NCBI GenBank assembly: GCA_007116995.1
Contig: SKHL01000224.1
Span: 1-7,376 of the forward strand
Source of the DNA: Limnochordia bacterium
GTDB taxonomy: Bacteria > Bacillota > Limnochordia > Darwinibacteriales > DTU012
DNA: 7,376 nucleotides
Direction: 5' to 3'
The notes beneath the pieces were generated by a model. That model made no database searches and had not been told where the DNA came from. It saw only the letters and a list, made by a program, of their open reading frames with translations. Shown piece by piece: positions 1 to 6,522 of this stretch (position 1 is its first letter; each line of letters starts with the position of its first letter). Both the position numbers and the translations under genes were made by a program.

Positions 1-653
1 ATATGCAGTTTGGTGATGTGCCGATTATGCTAAATCTGAAGGCTAGTCGAACCTTAGCCGATTGGTACAGTGATGGCACTCCAACGATTGAGGGATATTT
101 GCTTAGTCATGAAAGTGGGATCCGGGTTTTGGCTGCACCCGAGGTTCCTGAAGAAGGAGAACTGATCACCGCGGAGCACGTTAGCATGGCCATCCAGGGG
201 CTAAAGGAGACCGCTGATTATATTGTGATTGACACCCCCCAGTTCTTCCATGAAACCACTCTGCAGAGTTTAGAGCTGGCGACAGAGATCTTCCTTGTCG
301 CCACCCCCGATTTACCCAACTTAAAAAATGTGCACCGCTGTCTTCAAGTGTTAACAAAGTTAGGGCTTGGAGACAAAGTAAAAATAATTGTGAACCGAGT
401 AGCCAAGGATTTAGGGATTAGCATTGAGCAATTTGATCAGCATCTCAGTCATGAGGCTTGGCATAAACTGCCAAATGATCCTCGCCCAGTGGTAGAAGCA
501 GCTAATCAGGGTAATCCAGTGGTATTACTCAATCCGAAAGCAAAAATTAGTCAGCGAATCGCTGACATGACTGCCGATGTGATCGATGAAGCAGAGGAAG
601 AGGAAGAGACTCCACCGAAGCGGGGCTTTCGCCTGTTTGCTAGACAAAAATAA
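1..653 (+). CDS. cpaE: CpaE/TadZ-type ParA/MinD-like ATPase of the Tad pilus, 5' partial
   Basis: This is the C-terminal half of a MinD/ParA-superfamily P-loop ATPase of the CpaE/TadZ group, which places the Tad pilus machine at its site in the cell. The reading frame is open at the left edge. The first two bases complete a codon (probably Asp), and the ATG at 3 is an internal Met of the family's D-x-Q-F-G-D motif rather than a start, since no ribosome binding site is visible. Counting from that Met, QFGDVPIMLNL (2-12) and the Walker-B-like DYIVIDTP (72-79) fit the family, as does IVNR (129-132). The Walker A loop and any receiver-like N-terminal domain lie off the window, so probably about half the protein is missing. 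The tail has an acidic run (about 195-202) followed by a short basic end. The gene lies 34 nt before cpaF and opens the visible operon. Family assignment is firm; the exact name (CpaE or TadZ) is less so. Confidence 0.85.
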   Translation, partial: MQFGDVPIMLNLKASRTLADWYSDGTPTIEGYLLSHESGIRVLAAPEVPEEGELITAEHVSMAIQGLKETADYIVIDTPQFFHETTLQSLELATEIFLVATPDLPNLKNVHRCLQVLTKLGLGDKVKIIVNRVAKDLGISIEQFDQHLSHEAWHKLPNDPRPVVEAANQGNPVVLLNPKAKISQRIADMTADVIDEAEEEEETPPKRGFRLFARQK

Positions 654-687
654 GGGCTTTACCTAGTTAGAATAGAGGAGGGATCCC

Positions 688-2061
688 ATGTCCTTACTTG
701 CACGGTTAGAAAAGCAGAAACAAACTCAACCACAGGATACCAGTAAACCCCAAGAACAGATCAAACAAATTCGACAAGTGGATCCCCTACGGAAACTGAA
801 AGGGAAAATTCATGAGCAGTTAGTTACAGAAGTTGACCGGAAATTACTAAGTCAGCTCGATCAAGATAGTAGTCGCCAAGAACTGCGAGATAAGATTGGT
901 CAAGTGGTGCAGCAGGTAGTGACAGAAGAGCAGGCTAAGCTCAGTCGCGGGGAGAGTCAGCAGATCCTTACCGAGATTATTGATGAGGTGATCGGACTCG
1001 GACCGATTGACTGTTTAATTCAAGATGAGGATGTTTCCGAAGTGATGGTTAATGGGCCAAAGAGTGTGTTTGTGGAACGAAAAGGCCGACTGGAGTTAAG
1101 CGAGGTTACGTTTCGCGATAATAATCATGTGATGCATATCATCGAAAAAATTGTGGCCCCCTTAGGGCGACGAATTGATGAGAGTAGCCCGATGGTGGAT
1201 GCACGTTTACCCGATGGATCTCGGGTAAACGCGATCATTCCCCCTCTAGCATTGAATGGTCCTACTATCACCATCCGCAAGTTCTCAAAGGATCCATTTA
1301 CCATTGATGATTTAATTAACTTCGGCACCATAAGTCCAGAGATGGCCCAATTTGTTAATGCCTGTGTGCAAGTACGACTTAATATAGTGGTCTCGGGAGG
1401 TACCGGTAGTGGTAAAACCACACTACTAAACGTGCTCTCCTCCTTTATTCCATCGGATGAACGCATTGTTACGATTGAGGATGCTGCTGAATTGCAGCTC
1501 CGCCAGGAGCATGTGGTATCGCTCGAGAGTCGTCCTCCAAATATTGAAGGGAAAGGTGCAGTAACCATTCGGGATCTGGTACGTAACTCCTTGCGAATGC
1601 GTCCTGATCGGGTCGTCATTGGTGAGGTGCGGGGTGGTGAAGCCTTAGATATGTTACAAGCCATGAATACAGGTCATGATGGATCTCTAACCACGGGTCA
1701 TGCTAATACGCCCCGGGATATGTTAGCTAGACTTGAGACTATGGTACTAATGGCTGGAATGGATTTGCCCGTTCGGGCGATTCGTGAGCAAATCGCATCA
1801 GCTATCGATCTGATTGTACAGCAATCCCGTTTGAAGGATGGTAGCCGTAAAATTATTAAGATTACAGAAGTTCAAGGGATGGAGGGTGAAGTAATTACCT
1901 TGCAGGATATTTTCGTCTTTGAACAACAGGGTATTGATGAGAATGGAAGGATCTTAGGTAAACTGCGTCCAACAGGGATTCGACCAAAATTTATGGAGCG
2001 TTTTCAAACAGCTGGGATCCAGTTACCTGCAGATCTGTTTGGCGGTCTGCAAAACTGGTAA
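688..2061 (+). CDS. cpaF: Tad pilus assembly/secretion ATPase CpaF (TadA)
   Basis: This is the hexameric type II/IV secretion-family ATPase that powers Tad pilus assembly at the cytoplasmic face of the membrane. All core motifs are present in the 457-residue product: Walker A GGTGSGKTT (237-245), the Asp box TIEDAAEL (262-269), Walker B RVVIGEVRGGEA (308-319) and the His box TGHDGSLTTGHAN (328-340). The N-terminal all-alpha domain with LGPIDCLIQDEDVSEVMVNG (104-123) is typical of CpaF rather than of PilB or GspE. The first 35 or so residues are rich in Gln and Lys and are probably flexible. Length is normal for the family. The start is set by GAGGAGGG at 675-682, five bases before the ATG. 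The stop codon overlaps the tadB ribosome binding site. In Caulobacter, CpaF drives both extension and retraction; whether that holds here is unknown. Confidence 0.97.
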   Translation: MSLLARLEKQKQTQPQDTSKPQEQIKQIRQVDPLRKLKGKIHEQLVTEVDRKLLSQLDQDSSRQELRDKIGQVVQQVVTEEQAKLSRGESQQILTEIIDEVIGLGPIDCLIQDEDVSEVMVNGPKSVFVERKGRLELSEVTFRDNNHVMHIIEKIVAPLGRRIDESSPMVDARLPDGSRVNAIIPPLALNGPTITIRKFSKDPFTIDDLINFGTISPEMAQFVNACVQVRLNIVVSGGTGSGKTTLLNVLSSFIPSDERIVTIEDAAELQLRQEHVVSLESRPPNIEGKGAVTIRDLVRNSLRMRPDRVVIGEVRGGEALDMLQAMNTGHDGSLTTGHANTPRDMLARLETMVLMAGMDLPVRAIREQIASAIDLIVQQSRLKDGSRKIIKITEVQGMEGEVITLQDIFVFEQQGIDENGRILGKLRPTGIRPKFMERFQTAGIQLPADLFGGLQNW

Positions 2062-2073
2062 GGGGGGTAAGAG

Positions 2074-3036
2074 ATGTTAGTATTGGTATTAGCTGGGGTA
2101 TTAGGTATCGCTACCACGACTCTCAGTTATGTGATTATTGGTCGAGTGCATTCTGTGATGGTGGTGCGCCAAAGGTTGCAGGCCTTTTCCCTTCCCCAAG
2201 ACGTGAAAATCGATGAAGCATCCAATCCGGGGAAAGGCGAAGAAAGTGCTGTTAAGAAGTTGCTTAGTCAGGCTAATCATTCCCTTGGTCTCAAGCAATC
2301 CAAACAACTAGAAATGGAGTTGGCCCGCGCCGATATTAAGCTGAAATCTGGGGAATTTGTAGTGCTTAACGCCTTTATGGCCTTAGCACCGCTAACGCTA
2401 ACCTTAATCGGATATTCTATTCTACCAAGTTTACTCTTTTCGCTATGTGGAGCGATGATCCCCCAGTTTTATGTGCGCTTTCGTCAGGTAGATCGCTTGA
2501 AGAAAACGTCAGCCCAGATTCCAGAGGCACTAGTAATGATTTCCAATGCATTGAAGGCTGGATATAGCTTTATGCAGGCGATGGACCTGGTCTCGCAAGA
2601 AATGCCAGCCCCGATTGCCCAAGAGTTTTCTAAGGTTTTGAAGGAAATGAGTCTAGGTGTTACCACCGAGGCTTCCCTACAATCCATGGTGGACCGAGTG
2701 AATAGTGATGATCTCGATTTGGTGATCACGGCTGTGCTGATTCAACGACAGGTAGGGGGTAACCTATCGGAAATCCTTGATTCTATTGCCCACACCATCC
2801 GGGAGCGGATCCGTATCAAGGGTGAAATCAAGACTTTGACGGCCCAGGGTCGTATCTCAGGACTAGTAATCTCAGCACTGCCTGCGGGAATTGGCTTCTT
2901 TATCTATCTGATTAATCCAGAATATATGACTGCCCTTTTCACAGAAACCTTAGGCCAGATCATGCTAGCCATAGGTCTCTTTGGTCAAATAATTGCTGCC
3001 TTTCTGATTAAAAAAATCGTCAATATCCAAGTATAG
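2074..3036 (+). CDS. tadB: Tad pilus inner-membrane platform protein TadB
   Basis: This is one of the two GspF-like platform proteins thought to sit in the membrane above the CpaF ATPase and couple its movement to pilin insertion. The 320-residue product has an N-terminal membrane segment (about 2-22), a soluble stretch, two more hydrophobic segments (about 96-134), a cytoplasmic helical T2SSF domain (about 144-258) and two C-terminal membrane segments (about 262-281 and 294-313). The T2SSF domain shows the usual TadB pattern, with IPEALVMISNALKAGYSFMQA (149-169) and RQVGGNLSEILDSIAHTIRER (225-245). The start ATG follows AAGGGGGGT (2060-2068), which overlaps the cpaF stop, so the two genes are probably translationally coupled. 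Assignment to TadB rather than TadC rests on order and on the RQVGGNL motif. Confidence 0.94.
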   Translation: MLVLVLAGVLGIATTTLSYVIIGRVHSVMVVRQRLQAFSLPQDVKIDEASNPGKGEESAVKKLLSQANHSLGLKQSKQLEMELARADIKLKSGEFVVLNAFMALAPLTLTLIGYSILPSLLFSLCGAMIPQFYVRFRQVDRLKKTSAQIPEALVMISNALKAGYSFMQAMDLVSQEMPAPIAQEFSKVLKEMSLGVTTEASLQSMVDRVNSDDLDLVITAVLIQRQVGGNLSEILDSIAHTIRERIRIKGEIKTLTAQGRISGLVISALPAGIGFFIYLINPEYMTALFTETLGQIMLAIGLFGQIIAAFLIKKIVNIQV

Positions 3037-3054
3037 ATAGAGGAGGGATCCATG
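3037..3054 (+). promoter_or_regulatory. tadC ribosome binding site with overlapping ATG/GTG starts
   Basis: GAGGAGGG (3040-3047) is followed by an ATG at 3052 and a GTG at 3054 sharing one G. Only the GTG frame encodes TadC; the ATG frame ends at TAG 3064-3066 after four codons. The spacing is 4 nt to the ATG and 6 nt to the GTG, so both are within reach of the ribosome. The 15 bases 3037-3051 are identical to 672-686 before cpaF. Confidence 0.75.
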
Positions 3055-3938
3055 TGCCTTTGTTAGTGGCTTTGCTTTCTTTCATAATGATAGGCAGTCT
3101 GATATTAGTCATAGGGAATATCTATCGACAAAAGAAACAGGTGCTTAGCCGACTACAAGCGTACGCTGTCAGTGTTGAAGAGCAGAAGGAGCAAGCGCTA
3201 GATCCAGGACTCAGGAGCCGGATTCTCAAACCATTGATCAAACGTGTTTCCCAATGGTTATCGGCTCGCACCCCACAACAAGCAAAAGATGGATTGCGCA
3301 AGCAATTACTAATGGCTGGTAATCCAGGACATCTTCAAGCTAGCGAGTTTATGGCAGTAAAACTGTTGCTTACTGTGGGAATTTTTTTTATCATGTTTTT
3401 CTTACCCGTGTCCTTTCCAATAGTACTCGTGATCACGGCTTTAAGTTGGTTTGCGCCTACTCTGTATTTACGGCAAAAGGTCACACAGCGCCAGTTAGCC
3501 ATTAGTTTAGCCATTCCTGATGTACTAGATCTACTGACAGTGAGTGTGGAAGCGGGGCTAGGATTTGACGCAGCTATTGCCAAGGTGGTAGAAAAACTCG
3601 ATGGCCCATTAGCCCAAGAGTTTCAACGAACCCTCCATGAAATTCGGATCGGCAAACCTCGCCGGGATGCGCTGCGTAACTTAAGTAACCGGACGGGTGT
3701 CGCTTATCTACAAGGATTTGTAGCTTCCATAATTCAGGCTGATCAATTAGGAGTAAGCATTGGTAAGGTATTACGGATCCAATCCAATGAAATCCGCCGA
3801 CAACGTCGTCAAAAGGCGGAAGAAGCAGCCATGAAGGCCCCTGTTAAGATGCTTTTTCCTTTAGTAATCTTTGTTTTTCCTAGTCTTTTTATCATTCTAT
3901 TAGGCCCTGCCCTATTAAGTATACTTAACACCTTATAA
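3054..3938 (+). CDS. tadC: Tad pilus inner-membrane platform protein TadC
   Basis: This is the second GspF-like platform protein and the presumed partner of TadB. The 294-residue product has an N-terminal membrane segment (about 4-22), a basic cytoplasmic stretch, two central membrane segments (about 102-138), the T2SSF domain (about 150-265) and a C-terminal membrane hairpin. Diagnostic strings are IPDVLDLLTVSVEAGLGFDAA (154-174), GKPRRDALRNLSNRTGV (200-216), and RRQKAEEAAMKAPVKMLFPL (251-270) followed by a hydrophobic end with LLGPALLS. The start must be the GTG at 3054, because the ATG two bases earlier (3052) is out of frame and stops after four codons. GAGGAGGG at 3040-3047 serves it. 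The gene is 17 nt after tadB and in the same operon. Family identity is very secure. Confidence 0.95.
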   Translation: MPLLVALLSFIMIGSLILVIGNIYRQKKQVLSRLQAYAVSVEEQKEQALDPGLRSRILKPLIKRVSQWLSARTPQQAKDGLRKQLLMAGNPGHLQASEFMAVKLLLTVGIFFIMFFLPVSFPIVLVITALSWFAPTLYLRQKVTQRQLAISLAIPDVLDLLTVSVEAGLGFDAAIAKVVEKLDGPLAQEFQRTLHEIRIGKPRRDALRNLSNRTGVAYLQGFVASIIQADQLGVSIGKVLRIQSNEIRRQRRQKAEEAAMKAPVKMLFPLVIFVFPSLFIILLGPALLSILNTL

Positions 3939-3979
3939 TATTGTGGGAGTTAGTCAGCCGTAAGGGAGGATGAGTAGGT

Positions 3980-4333
3980 TTGTTGTTAGTGGTCAATCAG
4001 ACAAAACAAACAAGTCTAGGTAATAAAATAGAGCGAGCAAATACCTTCTTTACTCGGTTAAAAGGTCTGCTCGGATGTAAGGGATTAGCCGAGGGAGAGG
4101 GGCTCTTATTAGAACCATGCCAGAGTGTCCATGGGCTGGGCATGTCCTTTTCCTGTGAGATAATCTATTTGGATAAAGAAAATAGGGTTATCCACTTACA
4201 AACACTATCCCCAGGAAAACTTGGACCATTTCAACGAAAAAGTACTCGCATCCTTGAAGTGCCTATAGGAACCATTTCCTATTCTGCTACAGATATAGGT
4301 GATTTGTTAAAGGTACAAGAACACAACAGATAA
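3980..4333 (+). CDS. DUF192 family protein, last gene of the Tad operon
   Basis: This is a small soluble protein of 117 residues belonging to DUF192, a beta-rich family of unknown biochemical function. The family pattern is clear: FFTRLKGLLGCKGLAEGEGLLLEPC (about 23-47), then a Ser-Val-His followed by GMSF (about 49-56), an IIYLDKENRVI strand pair (61-71) and RILEVPIGT (90-98). No signal peptide or membrane segment is seen, unlike the exported DUF192 proteins of many other bacteria. The best start is TTG at 3980, nine bases after AAGGGAGGA (3962-3970); TTG at 3983 or GTG at 3989 are alternatives. An ATG at 3970 overlaps the ribosome binding site but is out of frame and stops after 17 codons. 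It lies 41 nt after tadC with no terminator between, so a role linked to the pilus is inferred from position only. Confidence 0.85.
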   Translation: MLLVVNQTKQTSLGNKIERANTFFTRLKGLLGCKGLAEGEGLLLEPCQSVHGLGMSFSCEIIYLDKENRVIHLQTLSPGKLGPFQRKSTRILEVPIGTISYSATDIGDLLKVQEHNR

Positions 4334-4364
4334 TTTACACATAGTATGTAATGACCTGTATAAT
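4334..4364 (+). promoter_or_regulatory. Putative sigma-A promoter for the LuxR-type regulator gene
   Basis: A perfect TATAAT lies at 4359-4364, and TTTACA (5 of 6 to the TTGACA consensus) lies at 4334-4339, just after the DUF192 stop. The spacer is 19 nt, longer than the preferred 17; reading the -35 as TTACAC gives 18. Transcription would begin near 4371, leaving a leader of only about 17 nt that still contains the GGGGGG ribosome binding site. No terminator separates this from the Tad operon, so read-through is also possible. Confidence 0.45.
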
Positions 4365-4369
4365 GGTCA
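4352..4369. promoter_or_regulatory. Candidate operator palindrome over the -10 box
   Basis: TGACC (4352-4356) and GGTCA (4365-4369) form an inverted repeat of five-base arms with an eight-base centre that contains the TATAAT. A protein bound here would block the promoter, so autorepression by the adjacent HTH protein is a natural inference. The half-site TGACCTGTAT recurs with one change before comFA (4749-4758). The arms are short, so chance cannot be excluded. Confidence 0.35.
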
Positions 4370-4387
4370 GACGGGGGGTCTACTGTT

Positions 4388-4660
4388 GTGTCCATGGAAA
4401 AAAACAAACCAGACTCCTTACCTCCCGTAGAGGAAGGACTAAATAAAGCAGATTTACTGCAAGTACTGACGCCACGCGAGCAGGAAGTGTTAGGGCTCGT
4501 AGCTAAGGGGTATTCCAATGTGGAAATCGCCGAGCGACTGTATATTAGTAAGCACACTGTCAAAAACCACGTTAGCAATATCTACCGAAAGCTCGATGTG
4601 GACGATCGGACGCAGATTGCTTTATTAGCGATCCGACAAGGGTTGGTACCACTTAACTAG
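4388..4660 (+). CDS. Stand-alone LuxR/GerE-type helix-turn-helix regulator, DegU-like
   Basis: This 90-residue protein is little more than a LuxR-type DNA-binding domain. Residues 27-86, from LTPREQEVLGLVAKGYS through NVEIAERLYISKHTVKNHV and SNIYRKLDVDDRTQIALLAI, cover the four-helix HTH with its recognition helix (about 54-64). The KTVKNHVSNI...V-DRTQ pattern is close to the C-terminal domain of DegU as I recall it. There is no receiver, autoinducer or sensor domain; the first 26 residues are polar and charged. It is near the size of the Bacillus spore regulator GerE. The start is GTG 4388, nine bases after GGGGGG (4373-4378); the ATG at 4394 would sit too far away. It has its own likely promoter and a strong terminator, so it is probably monocistronic. 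Its targets are unknown; comFA downstream and its own promoter are the first candidates. Confidence 0.9.
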   Translation: MSMEKNKPDSLPPVEEGLNKADLLQVLTPREQEVLGLVAKGYSNVEIAERLYISKHTVKNHVSNIYRKLDVDDRTQIALLAIRQGLVPLN

Positions 4661-4663
4661 GTT

Positions 4664-4692
4664 AGAAAACGGCTCATACAGAGTCGTTTTCT
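4664..4692 (+). terminator. Hairpin terminator after the LuxR-type regulator
   Basis: AGAAAACGGCTC (4664-4675) pairs with GAGTCGTTTTCT (4681-4692) over 12 positions with one G-U wobble, around the 5-base loop ATACA. The 3' arm supplies TTTT after a GC-richer core, and the 5' arm supplies AAAA, so it could work in both directions. It begins three bases after the regulator's stop and separates it from comFA. Confidence 0.85.
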
Positions 4693-4750
4693 GCATGTTT
4701 AAAGATGAAAAAAGCAGGGTATTTTCAATCCACCATGAATATATATAGTG
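4693..4750 (+). promoter_or_regulatory. A+T-rich probable comFA promoter region, elements unresolved
   Basis: The terminator upstream means that comFA needs a promoter of its own, and this A+T-rich stretch is the only room for it. TATATA at 4742-4747 could be a -10, but the best -35-like string, TTTTCA at 4722-4727, is only 14 nt away, so no convincing sigma-A pair is seen. A weak promoter dependent on an activator would fit, but that is inference. Confidence 0.3.
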
Positions 4751-4782
4751 ACCTCTATCACCCAGGGAGAGCTATGGAGGTC
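4748..4782 (+). promoter_or_regulatory. comFA leader: palindrome and hairpin pairing with the ribosome binding site
   Basis: Two overlapping structures are visible. GTGA (4748-4751) and TCAC (4758-4761) form an imperfect operator-like palindrome that includes TGACCTCTAT, a near copy of the motif at 4352-4361. In RNA, GACCTC (4751-4756) is perfectly complementary to GAGGTC (4777-4782), which covers most of the comFA ribosome binding site GGAGG (4776-4780). The six-base stem would have a loop of 20 nt. It matters only if transcription starts upstream of 4751. Confidence 0.35.
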
Positions 4783-4787
4783 TTGTT

Positions 4788-6518
4788 ATGGCAAAATTAC
4801 AACTTTTCTCTAGGATAGAGTCTGGCACTTTTACATTCGGTACGACCGAAAACCCCCAGTGGTTAGCAACCAAACAGCGGCGGGTGTACATTCTCACTCC
4901 ACCACTACCTATGGATACCTGTTTCCAGCTACAGCAGCGATTAGAGAAGGGGTGCATCCCTAGACTGCTGAGGGTATGTAAATCATTGATACCTCTACGA
5001 CGATTCCTATGGCTAAGGCTGAACGGATTGGGGTATAGATTTCCCGGGTTTCCTATTCCGCTAACCCAGATTTCCTACGAGGAGAATCTCTTAGCTACTG
5101 AAGAGCAGCAGTCCCTCTGGGATCAGATTATGCAATTGCTTAGTGGGAGGATACTTTCGGATAGTCAATTGTTACAAGGGCTAGGAAGTAATTCATGGTG
5201 GCCAGCGGATATACTTCGAACTCTCGAGCAAGGGTTCCAAAGTGGCGCTTGGTTATATCAGCCAGGCATTGTCAAAGAGCCATGGGGTGTGCATCGCTGT
5301 CTCCGCTGCAATTCCTTAGTAGAACACAGTCGTCCCTGCTACTCATGCGGTCGCGACCACTGTCCCGTTTGCTTATCGTGTCAGAGCTTAGGCGAAATTC
5401 GAGGCTGTACACGTCTGATAGTTCCTGGGCACCATGGGACTCGGAAATTACCAAATAAATACCACCCAGTTAAGGATCATCTTTTTCAATTGGATTACGC
5501 ACTAACCACTGCTCAGGAGCGAGCGAGTCAGGAATTAATTAAGTTTCTTTACTCAGATCCGGTCCAAATCCTAGTTTGGGCAGCTTGTGGGGCCGGAAAG
5601 ACAGAAGTCACTTTTGGGGCCATTTCTCAGACTCTGCAAGCCGGTGGTCAGGTGCTCTTCGCCATTCCGCGGCGCGATGTGGTACGTGAGATAGCAGAGC
5701 GCTTGCAGAAAAGCTTCCCCACCGTTACCGTCGTTCAGCATTATGCGGGACAACCCTGGAATAGTCCAGGTGATTTGGTTGTGGCCACTACCCATCAGGC
5801 TCTGCGATTCTACCAACGGTTTGCTCTTGTGATTCTAGATGAAGTTGATGCGTTTCCGTATCAAGGATCGGATATGCTACGATTTGCCATGGATCGTGCA
5901 CGTATACCTGGAGGGAAACTGATCGAAATGACTGCCACCCCCAAGAGAATTCCTCGAGGAGATAGGTTGATAACCATTCCCGCTCGTTATCATGGATTTC
6001 CCCTGCCCACGCCGGCGTTTGTAAAATTGAAACTACCCAAGTGGACAGAATTAGCCAAGCACTCTCTTCCCCATCAAGTTCTAGAACCCTTTGCTGATCC
6101 GAAGACGGTTTATCTCGTCTTTGTTCCAACTGTTGCAGCAGCCAGGCATGTGGGAGATTTTCTTAAGTCTCACGTATCCCAATCCGTTTGTCATTGCTCT
6201 GCACAGGATCCCCTGCGGAAGGAGAAACGGGATGGCTTAGAATCAGGAGCCTATCAGATTATGGTGACCACATCCATTATGGAACGGGGGATTACTATAG
6301 CTAATGTGCAGGTAATGGTGCTGTATTGTGACCATCCTGTCTTTACTGAACAATCCCTAGTTCAAATGGCTGGTCGGGTTGGGCGCAAAAAAGCATATCC
6401 ACAGGGATGGGTGATGTTTTTTGGTGAGCGTTATACCTCTCATGTGAAAGAAGCTATCCAGCGAATTAACTACCTCAATGAGCAAGCTAAGCAACAAGGC
6501 TTGTTGTTGGAGGTGTAG
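4788..6518 (+). CDS. comFA: Competence protein ComFA, ATP-dependent DNA translocase/helicase
   Basis: ComFA is a membrane-associated, single-strand-DNA-dependent ATPase that helps pull transforming DNA through the ComEC channel. The 576-residue product has an N-terminal region of about 170 residues, then a cysteine cluster (C171, C174, C184, C187, C192, C195, C198) forming the zinc-binding domain, then two RecA-like helicase lobes. Helicase motifs are AACGAGKTE (265-273, Walker A), the DEVDAFPY box (351-358), TATP (382-385), VTTSIMERGITI (493-504) and QMAGRVGR (526-533). DEVDAFP and the preceding zinc cluster separate it from PriA and RecG. It is about 110 residues longer than Bacillus subtilis ComFA (463), with the excess at the N terminus. 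ATG 4788 follows GGAGG at 4776-4780 by seven bases. It is followed four bases after its stop by comFC, whose ribosome binding site lies inside its last codons. Confidence 0.96.
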   Translation: MAKLQLFSRIESGTFTFGTTENPQWLATKQRRVYILTPPLPMDTCFQLQQRLEKGCIPRLLRVCKSLIPLRRFLWLRLNGLGYRFPGFPIPLTQISYEENLLATEEQQSLWDQIMQLLSGRILSDSQLLQGLGSNSWWPADILRTLEQGFQSGAWLYQPGIVKEPWGVHRCLRCNSLVEHSRPCYSCGRDHCPVCLSCQSLGEIRGCTRLIVPGHHGTRKLPNKYHPVKDHLFQLDYALTTAQERASQELIKFLYSDPVQILVWAACGAGKTEVTFGAISQTLQAGGQVLFAIPRRDVVREIAERLQKSFPTVTVVQHYAGQPWNSPGDLVVATTHQALRFYQRFALVILDEVDAFPYQGSDMLRFAMDRARIPGGKLIEMTATPKRIPRGDRLITIPARYHGFPLPTPAFVKLKLPKWTELAKHSLPHQVLEPFADPKTVYLVFVPTVAAARHVGDFLKSHVSQSVCHCSAQDPLRKEKRDGLESGAYQIMVTTSIMERGITIANVQVMVLYCDHPVFTEQSLVQMAGRVGRKKAYPQGWVMFFGERYTSHVKEAIQRINYLNEQAKQQGLLLEV

Positions 6519-6522
6519 GCTG

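Noticed and set aside
1125..1664. 179-codon open frame on the minus strand inside cpaF.
   Set aside because: It is antisense to the most conserved part of cpaF, including Walker A and B, shows no recognisable domain, and is explained by the codon pattern of cpaF.
3970..4023. ATG overlapping the ribosome binding site of the DUF192 gene, opening a 17-codon frame.
   Set aside because: The ATG touches the AAGGGAGG with no spacer and the peptide is not recognisable; the TTG at 3980 is correctly spaced.
4369..4381. AGAC-GGGGG-GTCT mini-palindrome with the regulator's ribosome binding site in the loop.
   Set aside because: A four-base stem around a G-run is expected by chance and too weak to propose as a control element.
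4708..4725. A-run and T-run before comFA resembling a ComK box.
   Set aside because: The runs are eight bases apart, whereas ComK half-sites are AAAA-N5-TTTT, and a second half-site is not seen.
5788..6129. 113-codon open frame on the minus strand inside comFA.
   Set aside because: It is antisense to the helicase core of comFA and has no family-like motif.
6478..6522. Upstream in-frame ATG that would extend ComFC by 15 residues.
   Set aside because: It has no ribosome binding site, lies in the comFA 3' end, and the ATG at 6523 has an ideal GGAGGT and family-typical length.
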